Notes: a model not told the origin generated them from the letters alone. DNA of 64,000 bases from Chytridium lagenaria (GCA_025449115.1 JAHLKC010000097.1:62001-126000), one strand, 5' to 3'. Numbered from the stretch's first letter, positions 1 through 11,769 are shown. A program made the numbers and translations.

Positions 1-689
1 GCCATACCTACAGCACCTATTCCTTCACTCTTCCCACCTTCTTTTTTTTCAGCGGGTATGATCACTGCCCGAGATAACAGCGAAACATCAGGACTTCGAA
101 GACGGTGTAAAGGATTTGCTGAACGACTGACAGCGGGTGAATGCTTAACGAACCGAAGGGCGGTCGAAACGTCTATGACGACGTGGGTAGGGTTATCAAA
201 ATCATACAAAAGTGTCGATGTACCGTCTGGAACGACACGGACGCTCGCGACGCTGCTTTCAAACGCGAGATCACCGCCAACTTTAAGTATCCGTCTCCAG
301 TGGTCTAAAACGGTGGGAGCAAGAGGGGTGAGATATCGCCATGTTGACCAATCTACAATGATGCGATCGAATGTGTTGGATGGGATGAGGTGTAAAGCGG
401 AGGGGTTATTGAAGTCCATCCAGAGGTGGGGAGGTGGTAGTTTGGGAGACTCTGTTTGAGTTGATGCTTGAAAGGCGCCACCAAAGCGATCGCAATAAAA
501 TATCGAGGGTTCGGTATTTTCAAGCGATTTACTTAAGAGCGTGGTGGTCGATGGCGAGGGACTATCTAGGGATGGCTTTATCCACCAGGAGCCTGAAAAG
601 CCTCGACCCACAACAAGCCATTTTGGAGTTGATTCGTCTTGCAATACGATAGCGTCAATACTATCTTGAAGCGATGGACTAGATGCCAT
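1..689 (-). CDS. Methyltransferase-like protein, 3' end cut by the window edge
   Basis: A reading frame stays open from an ATG at 689 down to base 1, about 229 codons, with no stop in view, so the C-terminus lies outside the window. An in-frame TGA upstream of the ATG supports this start. The protein begins MASSPSLQDS. Near residues 115-150 it has FDRIIVDWSTWRYL followed by HWRRILKVGGDLAFE, which is laid out like motifs IV and V of a Rossmann-fold SAM methyltransferase (acidic/hydrophobic strand, then an L+.GG turn). I could not find the glycine-rich SAM loop, so this is a fold-level guess. The next gene upstream is on the same strand, 376 bp away. Alternatives are another Rossmann protein or a lineage-specific family. 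Confidence 0.55.
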   Translation of the reverse strand, partial: MASSPSLQDSIDAIVLQDESTPKWLVVGRGFSGSWWIKPSLDSPSPSTTTLLSKSLENTEPSIFYCDRFGGAFQASTQTESPKLPPPHLWMDFNNPSALHLIPSNTFDRIIVDWSTWRYLTPLAPTVLDHWRRILKVGGDLAFESSVASVRVVPDGTSTLLYDFDNPTHVVIDVSTALRFVKHSPAVSRSANPLHRLRSPDVSLLSRAVIIPAEKKEGGKSEGIGAVGM

Positions 690-1065
690 CCCAGTTGTCC
701 GTGTTCTTCGTTCGTTGACATGTGGACAACAGAAACCCCTTCAAGTACAAGCTCTCCACCAAACCGTCCATAAGGCAACGGTGAGGCAGCCATCTTTGAT
801 GGGACAATTTTGTCAAGGTTGAAGAGATGATGGTCGGATGATATTGATGGTATTATACAATGACGCGATGAGGGATGCTTTTCAGGATATGAGCATCTGT
901 CGCCGCTTAACAGGTTCATGGGCCAGAGACAAACGCGTCTAAACAATATGCAGCACAGTGCAATAATAAATGAAGGGAAGGCCAGGTGGAATGAGAAGAA
1001 AAAAAATAAAAAAATGAAGAAGTACAACGATAGATGGTGGATATAAATCGCCCACAAACGGGCAA

Positions 1066-2496
1066 TCAACTCCAAGTCTCTTGAACAACAGTGAATCTTC
1101 CAACCTTTCGCGTGCTAATTTTCACAGCCGCTGAAGCAGGAGGATCACGATCCACGTAAACTTCGCCAGTTTTCGCAGGATGTATGACATCCATGCCTAG
1201 TGTACAAATGCTTGTTCTCGGTGACGTTGCTGCGGAAGAGCAGTATGCTGAATCCCAACATTCAGGCATTGACGAAGTAGAAGACGGTGTGGAGCTCCGT
1301 CTTTGAAAGGGAGGTTCATAAGTTGGTGACAAAAGCTGGTGCGGACCATGAAAGGGCCGGTCGGTAAAGGGCATATCTACGGGTGAGGTTGGTGTTGTTG
1401 GTGTTGGAGTGGGCTGTTGAATGATAATGAAGGGTGGTCGGGTTTGAACTTGGGTTGGTGATGAGGTGGATGAAACAGATGAGCGACGAGAGACAAGATC
1501 GGCAGGAGGAGGCTTGAAGAAATCTGGGTCAAGAATACTGGCAGCTGTGGAGGTGGCGCAGAAAGACGACCTGCCGAAAGACGAGTAATGGAGATCTTCA
1601 TCACAGTTACAGTCTCCCTTCGAGCAGCCTTTGTCAGCAAAAAACACGGGAGTGATCTGAGGGCTATCCACAGGTGTCGACACATCCCAATCCATCCCGG
1701 TCAAACTCGTAGGGCTGACAGTTGCTGAAGCAGAATGGAGAGATGGTGCCAATGTCGACTCAGCCTTCTGCTGCGGCCGTCCAGGAAGCTTTCTAGTCCA
1801 GTCACTCAACTTCACTAGCCTAGCGAAATCCCTTGCACTGAGTGAATCAGTTGTAATGTAATCACTAGTCGTCGACACAGTCAATGTGGCGTCAGAGTGG
1901 AAAGACAAGGCGGATTCCGAATGAAGACTAGACGGCATAAATTCAGGCAGCGATGTTGTCGTCATTTGTTGTGCTGCATCGAACAAGTCAAGAGACGATT
2001 GAGGAGAGAATGAACTCCGATCTCCAAGGTCACCGTGTTTGCGAATTGCCTGAACTGGGGAGTAGCAGACGACAAGCTCCTTTCCACGGATGGTGGCGAG
2101 CACGGGCGGTAGCAGCTTGGGAAGTAACGGCTTTGTCTTTGTGGAGGACGCCACCGCAGGGGTGGATGACGTAGGTATGTCGACTGGCTCATCATGCATA
2201 TAAAAACCCATGCGATTCTCATCATCTGGGGTTTCCGCGATGGACCCCAGGGTTCCTTCTGGTCCCTTTCTCCTGGTAGATAAGACAGACGGCCCAATAG
2301 GCGTAGCGGCATTGCTGTTGATTACGACGGATGAAGTTGTTGTTCGGACAACGTCATCAACAGAGGCGTTCCTAACGCGACGTGAAGCACTTGGCAGAGG
2401 GACGGTGAACCTCGGAAAGCGGAAAGGAGGTCTGAGGTTTGATACCATCGCGGTCCTATCAGCTGACGGATGGCCCATGGTTGTGTCTATAGACAT
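1066..2496 (-). CDS. Disordered Ser/Thr/Pro-rich protein with RFTV motifs at both ends
   Basis: The frame is uninterrupted; an extension to 2538 would need a non-ATG start, so I place the start at the first ATG (2496), giving 476 aa. No folded domain is recognised: the protein is almost entirely Ser/Thr/Pro-rich and probably disordered, with a short acidic/Cys patch (KGCSKGDCNCDEDLHYS) in the middle. Two copies of R-F-T-V are visible, in RFPRFTVPLPS near residue 29 and in RKVGRFTVVQETWS at the extreme C-terminus. RFx[V/I] is the established docking motif for the CCT domain of SPAK/OSR1-type kinases, so a signalling scaffold or substrate is possible; that role is inferred. No intron is needed within the frame. 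Confidence 0.75.
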   Translation of the reverse strand: MSIDTTMGHPSADRTAMVSNLRPPFRFPRFTVPLPSASRRVRNASVDDVVRTTTSSVVINSNAATPIGPSVLSTRRKGPEGTLGSIAETPDDENRMGFYMHDEPVDIPTSSTPAVASSTKTKPLLPKLLPPVLATIRGKELVVCYSPVQAIRKHGDLGDRSSFSPQSSLDLFDAAQQMTTTSLPEFMPSSLHSESALSFHSDATLTVSTTSDYITTDSLSARDFARLVKLSDWTRKLPGRPQQKAESTLAPSLHSASATVSPTSLTGMDWDVSTPVDSPQITPVFFADKGCSKGDCNCDEDLHYSSFGRSSFCATSTAASILDPDFFKPPPADLVSRRSSVSSTSSPTQVQTRPPFIIIQQPTPTPTTPTSPVDMPFTDRPFHGPHQLLSPTYEPPFQRRSSTPSSTSSMPECWDSAYCSSAATSPRTSICTLGMDVIHPAKTGEVYVDRDPPASAAVKISTRKVGRFTVVQETWS

Positions 2497-3113
2497 GCCA
2501 GAAGTTAAAATCGATAAAGCAATGTGGGAATTCGACAAGGTGAGGGAGCAACCGCATGTTCATGCACATCGACATGCGAATGATGATGGTGATTGAAAGA
2601 GACTCTTTACCTTTCGTTCGATGACTCCAGTCGCTTACTTGATATGGTGGGTTGCCAAAGACACTTTTTCTACTCTTTTAAAGGCCTACGTCCAAATGAT
2701 AGAGGCGATAGTCGACAGATAGGCAGTGACCAGGTGATGAGGTGATGAGATGGGATGAGATAGAATTGAGAGGGTTGAGGGGTGAGGGTGTGAATGGGTA
2801 CTCTGAGCGAGACCGTCTTCTTCCGCCCTCTCTTGTCTCTCTCTCACTCTCCTTTCACTCGCTGATCCCAAAAAATGCAGTTGCCCTCACTTGAAAAAAC
2901 GACTGGGTTTGGAAAGGAAAGAAAAAAAAAAAAAAAAAAAAAGATTTGAGCCACGCCACATCATGCGTAGTACAACATCTCCCTGCCTCTAACCCTTTGG
3001 CTTTTGAACCCTTTTTTGCCACCATATAGGTAGACGCGTAAGAATTATTTACGCGTACATTCTTTACCCGTTATTAGCAGGTATCCGTGTAGATCACGGT
3101 GGTATATTTATTT
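2497..3113. other. Intergenic, low-complexity
   Basis: Upstream region of the minus-strand RFTV gene. It contains a purine-rich GATGAGATGGG stretch (about 2730-2780), pyrimidine-rich CTCTCT tracts near 2830-2860 and an A-run at about 2923-2942. No coding potential was recognised. Confidence 0.5.
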
Positions 3114-3712
3114 CTACTCCCCAGTCTCAGATTCCAGATCTACCGACCCCGCCGTGCTCGTTCGAGTCTGCACATCTAAAACTTCCACAATAGCCTCTAA
3201 AGAAAGCCCTCTCCTCACCCTCCACGCTCTCTCAAACGATAAGCTCCCAAACTTCTGTCTCGAACTTTTAATTTCAAATCTCACTGCCGTCTGGCCCCAC
3301 GTCTCTCTTCCTCTACCTTTTCCAGCAACTCAATCTCGTCCACATCTATCCGATCACTCGACACAAGTGTAATAATTTCCAATGAAGCGGATTTTTGAGC
3401 AAGTTGTAGAAACGAGCTGTAGCCATTTCGAAGAACCGTGAACACACAGTCACGAATACAAAGTTTCCGAAGGCAGTTATTTGTAGTAAAGATACGTGAA
3501 AGTGCCTTGTCGAGATTGATTATATCAAACACCAGGCTACAACTCATATCATAATCTAGAAGACAGAGATTTGGTAAACATTCTGCAATGCTTGCCAAGT
3601 TGCAATGTTGAAGAAGGTGAAACTGTCCATGCTACAGCAAGCCAGTCCGAGCTCACGTATTCCGTATCTCTTTTCTGACAACATCCGCCTCAGAACCAGA
3701 AGGTACTCGTCT
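3114..3712 (-). pseudogene. Decayed leucine-rich-repeat (F-box/LRR type) gene fragment
   Basis: Three consecutive minus-strand segments in different frames read as one LRR-like protein. The first (about 3712-3615) contains IRELGLACCSMDSFTFF; the second (about 3620-3290) contains CLPNLCLLDYD and CLRKLCIRDCVF; the last (about 3290-3114) contains FGSLSFERAWRVRRGLSLE and ends in TAG at 3114. At least two 1-nt shifts separate them, and in-frame stops bound the 5' segment. The leucine pattern resembles the intact LRR protein at 25563-27137, but I could not establish close relatedness. It could be a real gene damaged by sequence errors, but the missing N-terminus favours a relic. Confidence 0.5.
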
Positions 3713-3772
3713 GATCGATCAGATTAGAGTCTATTTTATGTGATTTATCTAACAATAGGCTCGCGATACAGA

Positions 3773-4620
3773 GTCTTCACCGTTATGCATTACCTCATGC
3801 CCTTGAGGTGTTCTATTGCTTCACGCATCCGCAAACGAAGGTTTCTAAAAAAAAGATGTACGCTTTCAACCATCTAGTATCCCCAAGGTCTCCCTCTTCT
3901 TCGGTCTCTCCGGTACGGCCGGCAAGACCAGTCTCTCGGCTGATCCCCACCTTGCTCCCATCGCAGAAGATGAGCAGTGTTGGTCGACGAGACGTCTTTA
4001 ATATTGAAGGAGTAAGCTCAACCCCCCATACCTCCCCACAACCTTTCTCGCTTTCCTAAAATGGCGTTGTGGGTTATAATAGTAAGAAGATTACAGAGAA
4101 CACGCGGTAAGGCGAATGTTCTCTCCGTATTAATTTGCCCAATACTTTTTTTTTTTGCTCATTCGTCACTTCACCTCGCCTTTAATAAAACCTTGGAATA
4201 TAGTGCTTCCTACCCTATTGGTAAGTTCAACCCCTTTTCTTAAATCAATAGTGAGTTAACTCTGTGATTTGATTATATCCCGAACGCCAAAATCCCTTGC
4301 GTCGGCGTCCACCTCGAAAACATCATTAGCTCCTCACCGGCGATGCCTTTGGAGTCCTACCTCCCGTCTACCAAGCTCACTCCCAGGGAATCCATGTACC
4401 ATTTCATCTCAGGCTACACCGCAAAGGTACAAATTCCCTCTCTTCCTTTCCTCTTTTTACTCCCCCTTATTGCTGGAACCGAAGTCTTGACAGAACCGCA
4501 AGCCACGTTTTCGGCGTGTTTCGGTCAACCGTTTTTGGTGTGGCATCCCATCAAGTATGCAGAGATGCTTGCGGAGGAGACGAAGGCGCGTAAGGCGAAT
4601 GTAAACACCCTCTCGTCTTT
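3773..4620 (+). pseudogene. PCK1: ATP-dependent phosphoenolpyruvate carboxykinase remnant
   Basis: PEPCK (oxaloacetate + ATP to PEP + CO2 + ADP, the first committed step of gluconeogenesis) is recognisable in pieces. They occur in the expected order: VFTVMHYLMPL (from 3773), HASANEG in another frame, then the kinase loop [18 protein letters not shown] near 3888, VFNIEG near 4000, ITENTR near 4098, ASYPI near 4205, NAKIPCVG near 4290, [11 protein letters not shown] near 4400 and [20 protein letters not shown] near 4493. The family P-loop is normally GLSGTGKTT; here an extra Ala sits inside it. Frameshifts interrupt at least three junctions, roughly 50 residues between NIEG and ITENTR are absent, and neither the N-terminal third nor the C-terminal substrate region was found. 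Intron-like gt...ag remnants remain, so it derives from a genomic duplicate rather than retrotransposition. It abuts the thioesterase gene. Confidence 0.8.
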
Positions 4621-4809
4621 CCCTCGTCTCCATACCAACTAAAGTTACTGAACCGAATCTTTTTTAGATTCATGACAGAACACAGGTATGTAGAAGAAAG
4701 CATTCAGAATAAACCCTGGAACGTTGAACAATTTTTCAAAAAAAAATACTATTTGTGCATGCTCACCGTCCGCCATCTCTTCACATCACCATCACTCCAT
4801 CATCGTCTC

Positions 4810-5888
<1,079 letters not shown>

Positions 5889-6880
5889 AGCGACGGGGCT
5901 TACTAACGGCCATCCCTTTCTCGAATGCAACGGCAACTACGAGGGGCGTGATGCCCTCCATCCATCTACTAATAAATACATACATTACTCGTGGTGGTAT
6001 TTTTTTTTACGTCTTTTGAATGTTGGCTGGGATCTGCAGGGTGCAGGAGCCTTGCCTTTAACTTGGCGAGAGTCAAGAGGTTGGTCAGAGGTATCTGACT
6101 CGTCATCACCAGGAATTATCTTTTTACACATCCCCACCTCTTTCTTGCAGATGATCATAGACATTTATATACACCATCAACAACGAACGGATAACATCAA
6201 TTCATCGTCACCTATCACCCCTTACTCCACATCCCCAACACCCATTAAAGATGACTCTTGACCTGTCGAATATTTTGATATGGACTACAAATGATTTTAT
6301 AGACGGTGTTTACTTATTGTGCTGTAGGTCATGGAGTGTACTCTGACTTTCTTTTACATTATCCTGGTTGTTTGTTTTTTTGGTAGTCCTCGAGCTCGTT
6401 TAGTTGCTTATCTCCATGCTCATTTTTATTTACCATTCTTCTTTTGACCACCACGTTGCCATCGTATTTCTTTTATATTTTAAGTTCTGGTACTCAATAT
6501 AATAAAATAGAGAATGTGACGCGTTGTTTGTTTTCTCTCTAAACCCGTCCGACAGAAATCTTTAGCCATGTCATTGTGATATATATGGCCCACCATCACT
6601 GCAACATTAACTCACACCAGCCATGCCGCCTCCATCCACTTGACTGTGTATTCAAACAACACGCTTTTTGCTTCGACGTGCATGTAGAATAAACTTGGGT
6701 GTATATATGGCCTACTAGCGAATCCTTGAGAGCGGCCATCTGATGAACGTGCAAATCCCTTAATTGCAAATCCTGCACTTAGCTCGTCAAGGCCATTGCA
6801 GCATGATACGCCACCTTTTCCAAGCGCTTTCATTCACCATCATCCTCACACATCCTACAAAAACTACTTGAATACGAACG
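5889..6880. other. Intergenic region, no supported gene
   Basis: Probable 3' UTR of the thioesterase gene followed by AT-rich sequence with AATAAA-like stretches near 6500. Short open frames on both strands lack domains, splice support or composition typical of the neighbours. Confidence 0.5.
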
Positions 6881-8650
6881 ATGCTTTCCATCAACACTTG
6901 TTTAGATACCTCGTACCCTGTGAGTGCAGTGGCTAAATCGGCCCTTCGTCCAAAGGTGAATTCATCATTGCCCCACTGAAAACTAATCCCCTCAAAGTTT
7001 ACCCGAAATGTGGTCTACATAAGCTATGAGGAGTTGACGAGACCGGTGAAGAAATCATCAATTGGAACTGGTAATATGATGAGAAATGTCGCCGTTGAGA
7101 GGTCAAAGGGCAACAACAGCTCCATGGCCACCGCTGATAAATCTGCCCATGAACCAGTTTACGGCAAAAAGGTGGTAGTAACTATTGACAACATTCATAC
7201 TCAATGCTTAAACTCGTATTATTCCAGTCCCTACCACCTCTTCCGAAGACGACTTTGTCAATTTCCGCAAACCGACAATTCGCTTTATCAAAGCCAAATA
7301 AATCGACGGCCACTACAACTCCAGCGTCTACCATTAGGATGATCGTGGCCTCGCAACCCAAAACACCGAAGCAATACTACTCAACCGCTTTGAAGAACAA
7401 AACTTATGACGCAACATCAATAACGCGATCGTCTCGCTTTGGTCCAGCAAATCTTATGGTTTCCTCCAGTCATAAACTCCATCATCTACCCGTGACATCG
7501 TCGGTTTCATTGCAGAATCATGCACTAAATCGTCTACGCACCACAAACACTCATTTTCCCAGTCCCCTGCACAATTAAAAAACGGCAACGTAGCTCCAAC
7601 TTTGTCCCCGCTCGCCTCCCGCCAGTCCCATGATCAGGAATTCAACGGCGCCAACTACTACCAAACCACCATCTTCATCTTTGACCACTCCGCGTGATGT
7701 CATTGGTATTATTGCGGCGTCCTACACCAAGGTGCCTACGCGTTGCAAGACGGTTGTGCGGCCGAACAGCAGCAAAGTGACTTCGTTGGTTACTCGTCAC
7801 CCACAACTCCTACCAAAGCTACCACCAAAACTTTATCGGCATCAAGCAAACCAAGAACCTCCTCCTCACAGAACATGACTACACGAGATATTGTTGGTAT
7901 TATTGCGGATTCCTACTCCAAATCGGCCGCAAGGCCCTGCTCCCCATCCCCTGAGACACCTACCCTAAACAACAGAAATAGAGCATCATCATTGCATCGC
8001 TCGCTTCCCTCGAAATCCTTTTCACCGCCAGCCACTCATAACATGACCACGCGTGATATCGCCGGAATAATTGCGGCGTCATACACCAAAGCACAGACTC
8101 TCTCACATGCGCCCCCGATACCTTCACCGTTGACAAACCCAATGACCACGCGCGATGTCATAGGTTTTATTGCGAGCAAAGTGCCGGAATCTTCATCCTG
8201 CCAAACACAGGCTCCCCGCAAGGTCGTTTGTTTCAACGCAACTCAAACTGGTTCCATATCATCTCAAGTTTTAAAGACGACTGACGACAAGAGTGTTATC
8301 TCAAAAACAACCCACATTAATTCTTCATCTCGTAACTCTAGCGCGCGGTCTCGTGACATCAAGATTCAACGAAACAAGCTTACATCTCCACCTTCTCCTC
8401 AAAAACCCTCCCGCTGCCCAACCCACTCCACTTCTGCTCTACCTTCGGTGAAAGCCGCCATACATGCTCGCGTCAAACTCTCCCAACGCCTGAAAACAAT
8501 ATGACGACGTATGAAGTTGTGAGTATGATTGCGCGAAACATGTTAAACAAAGCCGTTGCGCCTGCATCGGCAGTGCGTGGTAGAAAAATGGTTGATGCTG
8601 GTCACGTGAGCATTGCGGCAGCGCGCGAAGGCGAGATTCTGGCCGTTTAA
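6881..8650 (+). CDS. Basic protein with repeated TTRD(I/V)xG(I/F)IA motifs (uncharacterised)
   Basis: I do not recognise the family. Exon 1 (6881-6955, MLSINTCLDTSYPV) and exon 2 (6998-7171) join in phase 0, and exon 3 starts at 7228 after a standard acceptor. Exon 3 encodes a Ser/Thr/Lys-rich, probably disordered chain carrying a repeated motif: STRDIVGFIAESCTK (about 7485), TTPRDVIGIIAASYTK (7684), MTTRDIVGIIADSYSK (7875), MTTRDIAGIIAASYTK (8043), MTTRDVIGFIASK (8142) and a diverged last copy MTTYEVVSMIARNMLNK (8501). Spacers are unrelated in sequence. The copies fall in three frames, so at least three 1-nt shifts occur (about 7480, 7600-7680, 7740-7870 and before 8501). The stop is TAA at 8648. 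The short amphipathic motif could be a helical docking element used in multiple copies, but this is inference. Confidence 0.6.
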
Positions 8651-8735
8651 AATACGAATATATAGGAAAGCTGCTGGAAAGGAAAAAAAAATACGGAAAT
8701 ATATTATGACGTGCAAGATTTCAAATGACTTTAAT

Positions 8736-8765
8736 GCAAAAGCAAAAGCAAAAGCAAAAGCAAAA
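8736..8765. repeat. (GCAAAA)5 microsatellite
   Basis: Five perfect tandem copies of the hexamer GCAAAA lie just downstream of the TTRD-motif gene, followed by a decayed A-rich tail. No function is suggested. Confidence 0.95.
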
Positions 8766-9125
8766 GTAAAATAAAAAATTTACCGAATTTTCTGTAATTG
8801 CTAAAATGACCGCTTCCGTGTGAGTCTATTTAGTCTTCGGCATAGCGCGAGATTTCATGTCATTTTCAACAAGTTGTTCTGATTCACTGTGCTTCACATA
8901 TATCATTCAGTAGCCCAATCAAGAGTCTGGCGGTACCAACGCAGTCTACAGACATCACAAACAATGGCCAACTCCTCACCGCCTATCATCTTCCACACAT
9001 AACAAGCTTACATTCGTGTCTTCCCTGTCTCTATTAAAATCACGAAGTGTGGCTGCAGTCAATTTCAGTTTCCTCAAACACATCGAGTCGCATACAACAT
9101 TCGAGCTGAGCTAAAGCAATAAACG
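8766..9125. other. Intergenic, promoter side of the His-rich secreted gene
   Basis: AT-rich then mixed-composition sequence. There is no ORF of note and no clear TATA box close to the 9126 ATG. Confidence 0.4.
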
Positions 9126-10621
9126 ATGAAGATCGCGTCTCTCATCATGATCGCAGCAGCCTTCACGGGCGTAAACGTAAGTGCATGTCATCATTTATTA
9201 AATGCTAACGAAAAACCACAGTGCAAGACGTTTCGTACCCAGCAAACCGCATTGAGCATTATCTCTCTCACCGCATTCACTTTCCCAATTCACGCCCTCC
9301 GTCATGCTTCCCACGCTGACCACGCAAGAAGGAGCTTAAAGGAAGATAACAGCGAGTCCCACCGTATCCATGTGAGACATGAGGATATCGAGGGAGATGG
9401 GAGTTATGAGATTGTGTATGTAGATGAAGAACATCCACCGGAGTTGGAGGATGAGTATGATGTTGTTCTCGAGGAGGAAGAGATGGGACATCACGTTGAA
9501 AAGGATATGGATGGAGTACATCTAGTGTTTTCCGGGGAGGGACATCCTGAGGAACTGGAGGATGAATGGGAGGCGGAGGAATGGCATGATTATGAGGGAG
9601 ATCATCATGAAGGTCATGAAGAGGCTGGCCATCATGAAGGTGAACATCATGAGAACCATCACGAGGGGGAACACCATGAGACCAACGATACGGCAGAGCA
9701 TCATGACGGACACCATGTTGGTGGCGATGCTGAACCTGACCACCACGAGACGGATCATTATGTAGACCACCACGATGAAAGAGCGAACCATGACGATCAT
9801 GTTGAAACCGGCCATCACGAAAATGATCCCCATGAAGGCCACGACGAGAGCGGGCACCACGAGGGCAACACTCACAATATACTTCCACACTCTGAGGAGC
9901 ACAAAGAAGACCACTCTCACACCTCCAGAGACGAAGAACCCCACTTCCATGAATACCACTCTGACGACGACATCTACCACGACCACAACCAAGATACCGA
10001 CTCCCTTCACCCCGAAGATATCACTTTTTCCTTCCAAGTTTCCGACGACGAGCACTATACACACTACGACCACTACGACAACGACGACGAAGAAAACTAC
10101 GTGGAACACGAGTCCCACGAATCCCACATCCCCGTCCCCCCAAAACTTAACGCCACATACATCTACCCAAACCCACAACTCCGTTACTCCCAAAACGCCA
10201 CCGCACACATTGACCACAAGCCGCAAAAGAAGAAGGCGCACACTGAGAACCCTAGACGCATCGTGAGGCAGACGCATACGTTTGTGAGTGGTGCAACGCC
10301 GGCGCCTGTGAGTGGGGAGATCAGGAAGGTTAACACGGTGACGATTCGGACGACAATCAGAGTTGATGAGGGGGAGGCGGTGCCGACGGAGTTAGCGGAG
10401 GTTGCTGGGGCTGCTGGGGTTTTGAAAGCGTTAACGGGGATGGAAGGTATGTGATTTTTGAACGTACTAAATTGTCGTTTGCTAATGATCGTTGTTTTAT
10501 AGAAAAAGAGAATGAAGAGTTGTTTGTGGAGGCTCAGGCGGCACCTGTAAAGAAGCGGGAGGCGTCACCGGTTGCGATGGTGATTGCTGGATTAGCCTTG
10601 GCGATAACGATGGCCATCTGA
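9126..10621 (+). CDS. Secreted/anchored His-Asp-Glu-rich protein
   Basis: Three exons (9126-9176, 9222-10446, 10503-10621) encode 464 aa. The first intron has gtaagt, a perfect TGCTAAC branch point and cacag; it is a multiple of three and also open, so retention is possible. A hydrophobic N-terminus (MKIASLIMIAAAFTG) is followed by an acidic region and then about 150 residues dominated by His, Glu and Asp with recurring HHEGEHHE-like blocks (about residues 145-290). The chain turns basic (KPQKKKAH), has two N-x-T/S sites, and ends with a KKRE cleavage-like site and a hydrophobic tail (VAMVIAGLALAITMAI). The layout suggests a wall- or membrane-attached protein, probably binding Zn, Ni or Cu through His clusters. 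Metal binding is inferred from composition only. Confidence 0.8.
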
Positions 10622-10899
10622 GAGAGTTGCGGCTCTGCCTCTTTATTAACTTTCATATCAATCCTCGACTATGTTGAGCTCATCATCTCCACTGCTGTAC
10701 TATCCTATCTCATCACGCTGTGCCCAGCGTTGAATTCTCTAAAACCAAATAGATTTTTTATCTTCACCATTTTTACAGAAACATCGGAGTTGAAAATGTA
10801 TTGGTTCACATTTACCAGAGGCGTGTAACCACAGACAAAGCCAAGGAAGAACAATGAACTCCCAACGGCATCTCATTCCAACATCCCTCACCATCAACT
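10622..10899. other. Intergenic, no gene seen
   Basis: Short spacer between two plus-strand genes with AT-rich 3' UTR-like sequence. Confidence 0.4.
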
Positions 10900-11769
10900 A
10901 TGGGAGCAGCCGCATCAACCGAGAGTCTCCACACCTCCACTCTCTACACCTCAACAGGCACCCTCCGCGACTCTACCGCAACTCAAACCTCCGTCTCCAA
11001 ACGAAAAGCCCAAGAACCCCCTACCCCCAATGAACGCCCTTCCATCACAGACGCCTCCGTCACGATATCACGTGCCCCACCCCACCGATTCGAATAGAAG
11101 GACGAGGAAACTTCAAGAACCTTCATGACGACGGAAAAAAAGCATTCTCGGATCGAGGAAGACGAAGCCGATGAAATCGATAACACTGCTGAAGTCGACG
11201 ATCGACAACGAAACACACGTTTGTCCGTCCTGTTGAATCCCAACGTCCGTCCGTCGCATCTCGGCTTGCGGCGGCAGAGGTGATGGATTCTGTTGCAGAA
11301 CTGCAGCTCTTCAACATCATTGGAGACATGAGCATGGAAGCATGAGGAGAAGTCAAAGGAGGTGTCGATTGGGGAGCTGACGTTGAATGGGATTCAGAAT
11401 CCTGGGGTCGTCAAAATCAAGTTTGATACGTTTGTAAAGGAGGATGGGAGATGCTTGACGTTTATCGGGAGGGGGAGCAGATGTTTTATGTGGATTGGGA
11501 GGCGCAGTGAGGGTTCCTGTACTTTCTCTTTATCACAACCTAACATGTTTTGTACATGTACAGCAATACTATCCGTTTCCAGTAAGTTAATAAGATAATG
11601 CACCATTAAAGCTAATATAAACAACAAGGATGAATGGCTAAAAACCGGCCGTCTCCTCCACACTCATCTCCCAGATCCTCCTCCCAAGCCCCACCCCAAA
11701 CCGATCCTCCCCAACCTCCCGACCACTATCAACCCTCCAATCTCACCCACCCCTCCTCCACAGCGCAAC
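10900..11769 (+). pseudogene. Disrupted upstream coding region, possibly the kinesin N-terminus
   Basis: A Ser/Thr-rich frame from ATG 10900 (MGAAASTESLHTSTLYTS) stops at TAG 11095, but the same frame continues sensibly with acidic sequence (TTEKKHSRIEEDEADE). After a shift near 11255 another frame reads SVAELQLFNIIGDMSMEA, TGA (11343), GVDWGADVEWDSESWG, TGA (11424), then VYREGEQMFYVDWEA. Two candidate small introns follow, then DEWLKTGRLLHTHLP and TGA (11770), after which the kinesin frame is open. The protein-like character across the stops suggests one broken coding region. All four stops are a single C:G to T:A transition away from Gln or Trp codons. The identity is unknown, and it could instead be a separate small gene. 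Confidence 0.4.

Noticed and set aside
578..1075. Minus-strand 165-codon frame with a very hydrophobic start
   Set aside because: The Phe/Leu-rich part comes from an A-rich low-complexity tract and its 3' part overlaps the better-supported frame that begins at 689.
3115..3195. GTTCGAGTC phrase like a tRNA T-arm
   Set aside because: No acceptor, D or anticodon stems at proper distance; it lies in the decayed LRR coding segment.
9522..10277. Minus-strand 251-codon Val/Phe-rich frame
   Set aside because: It is the exact antisense of the His/Asp/Glu repeat of the secreted protein; composition is forced by the repeat.
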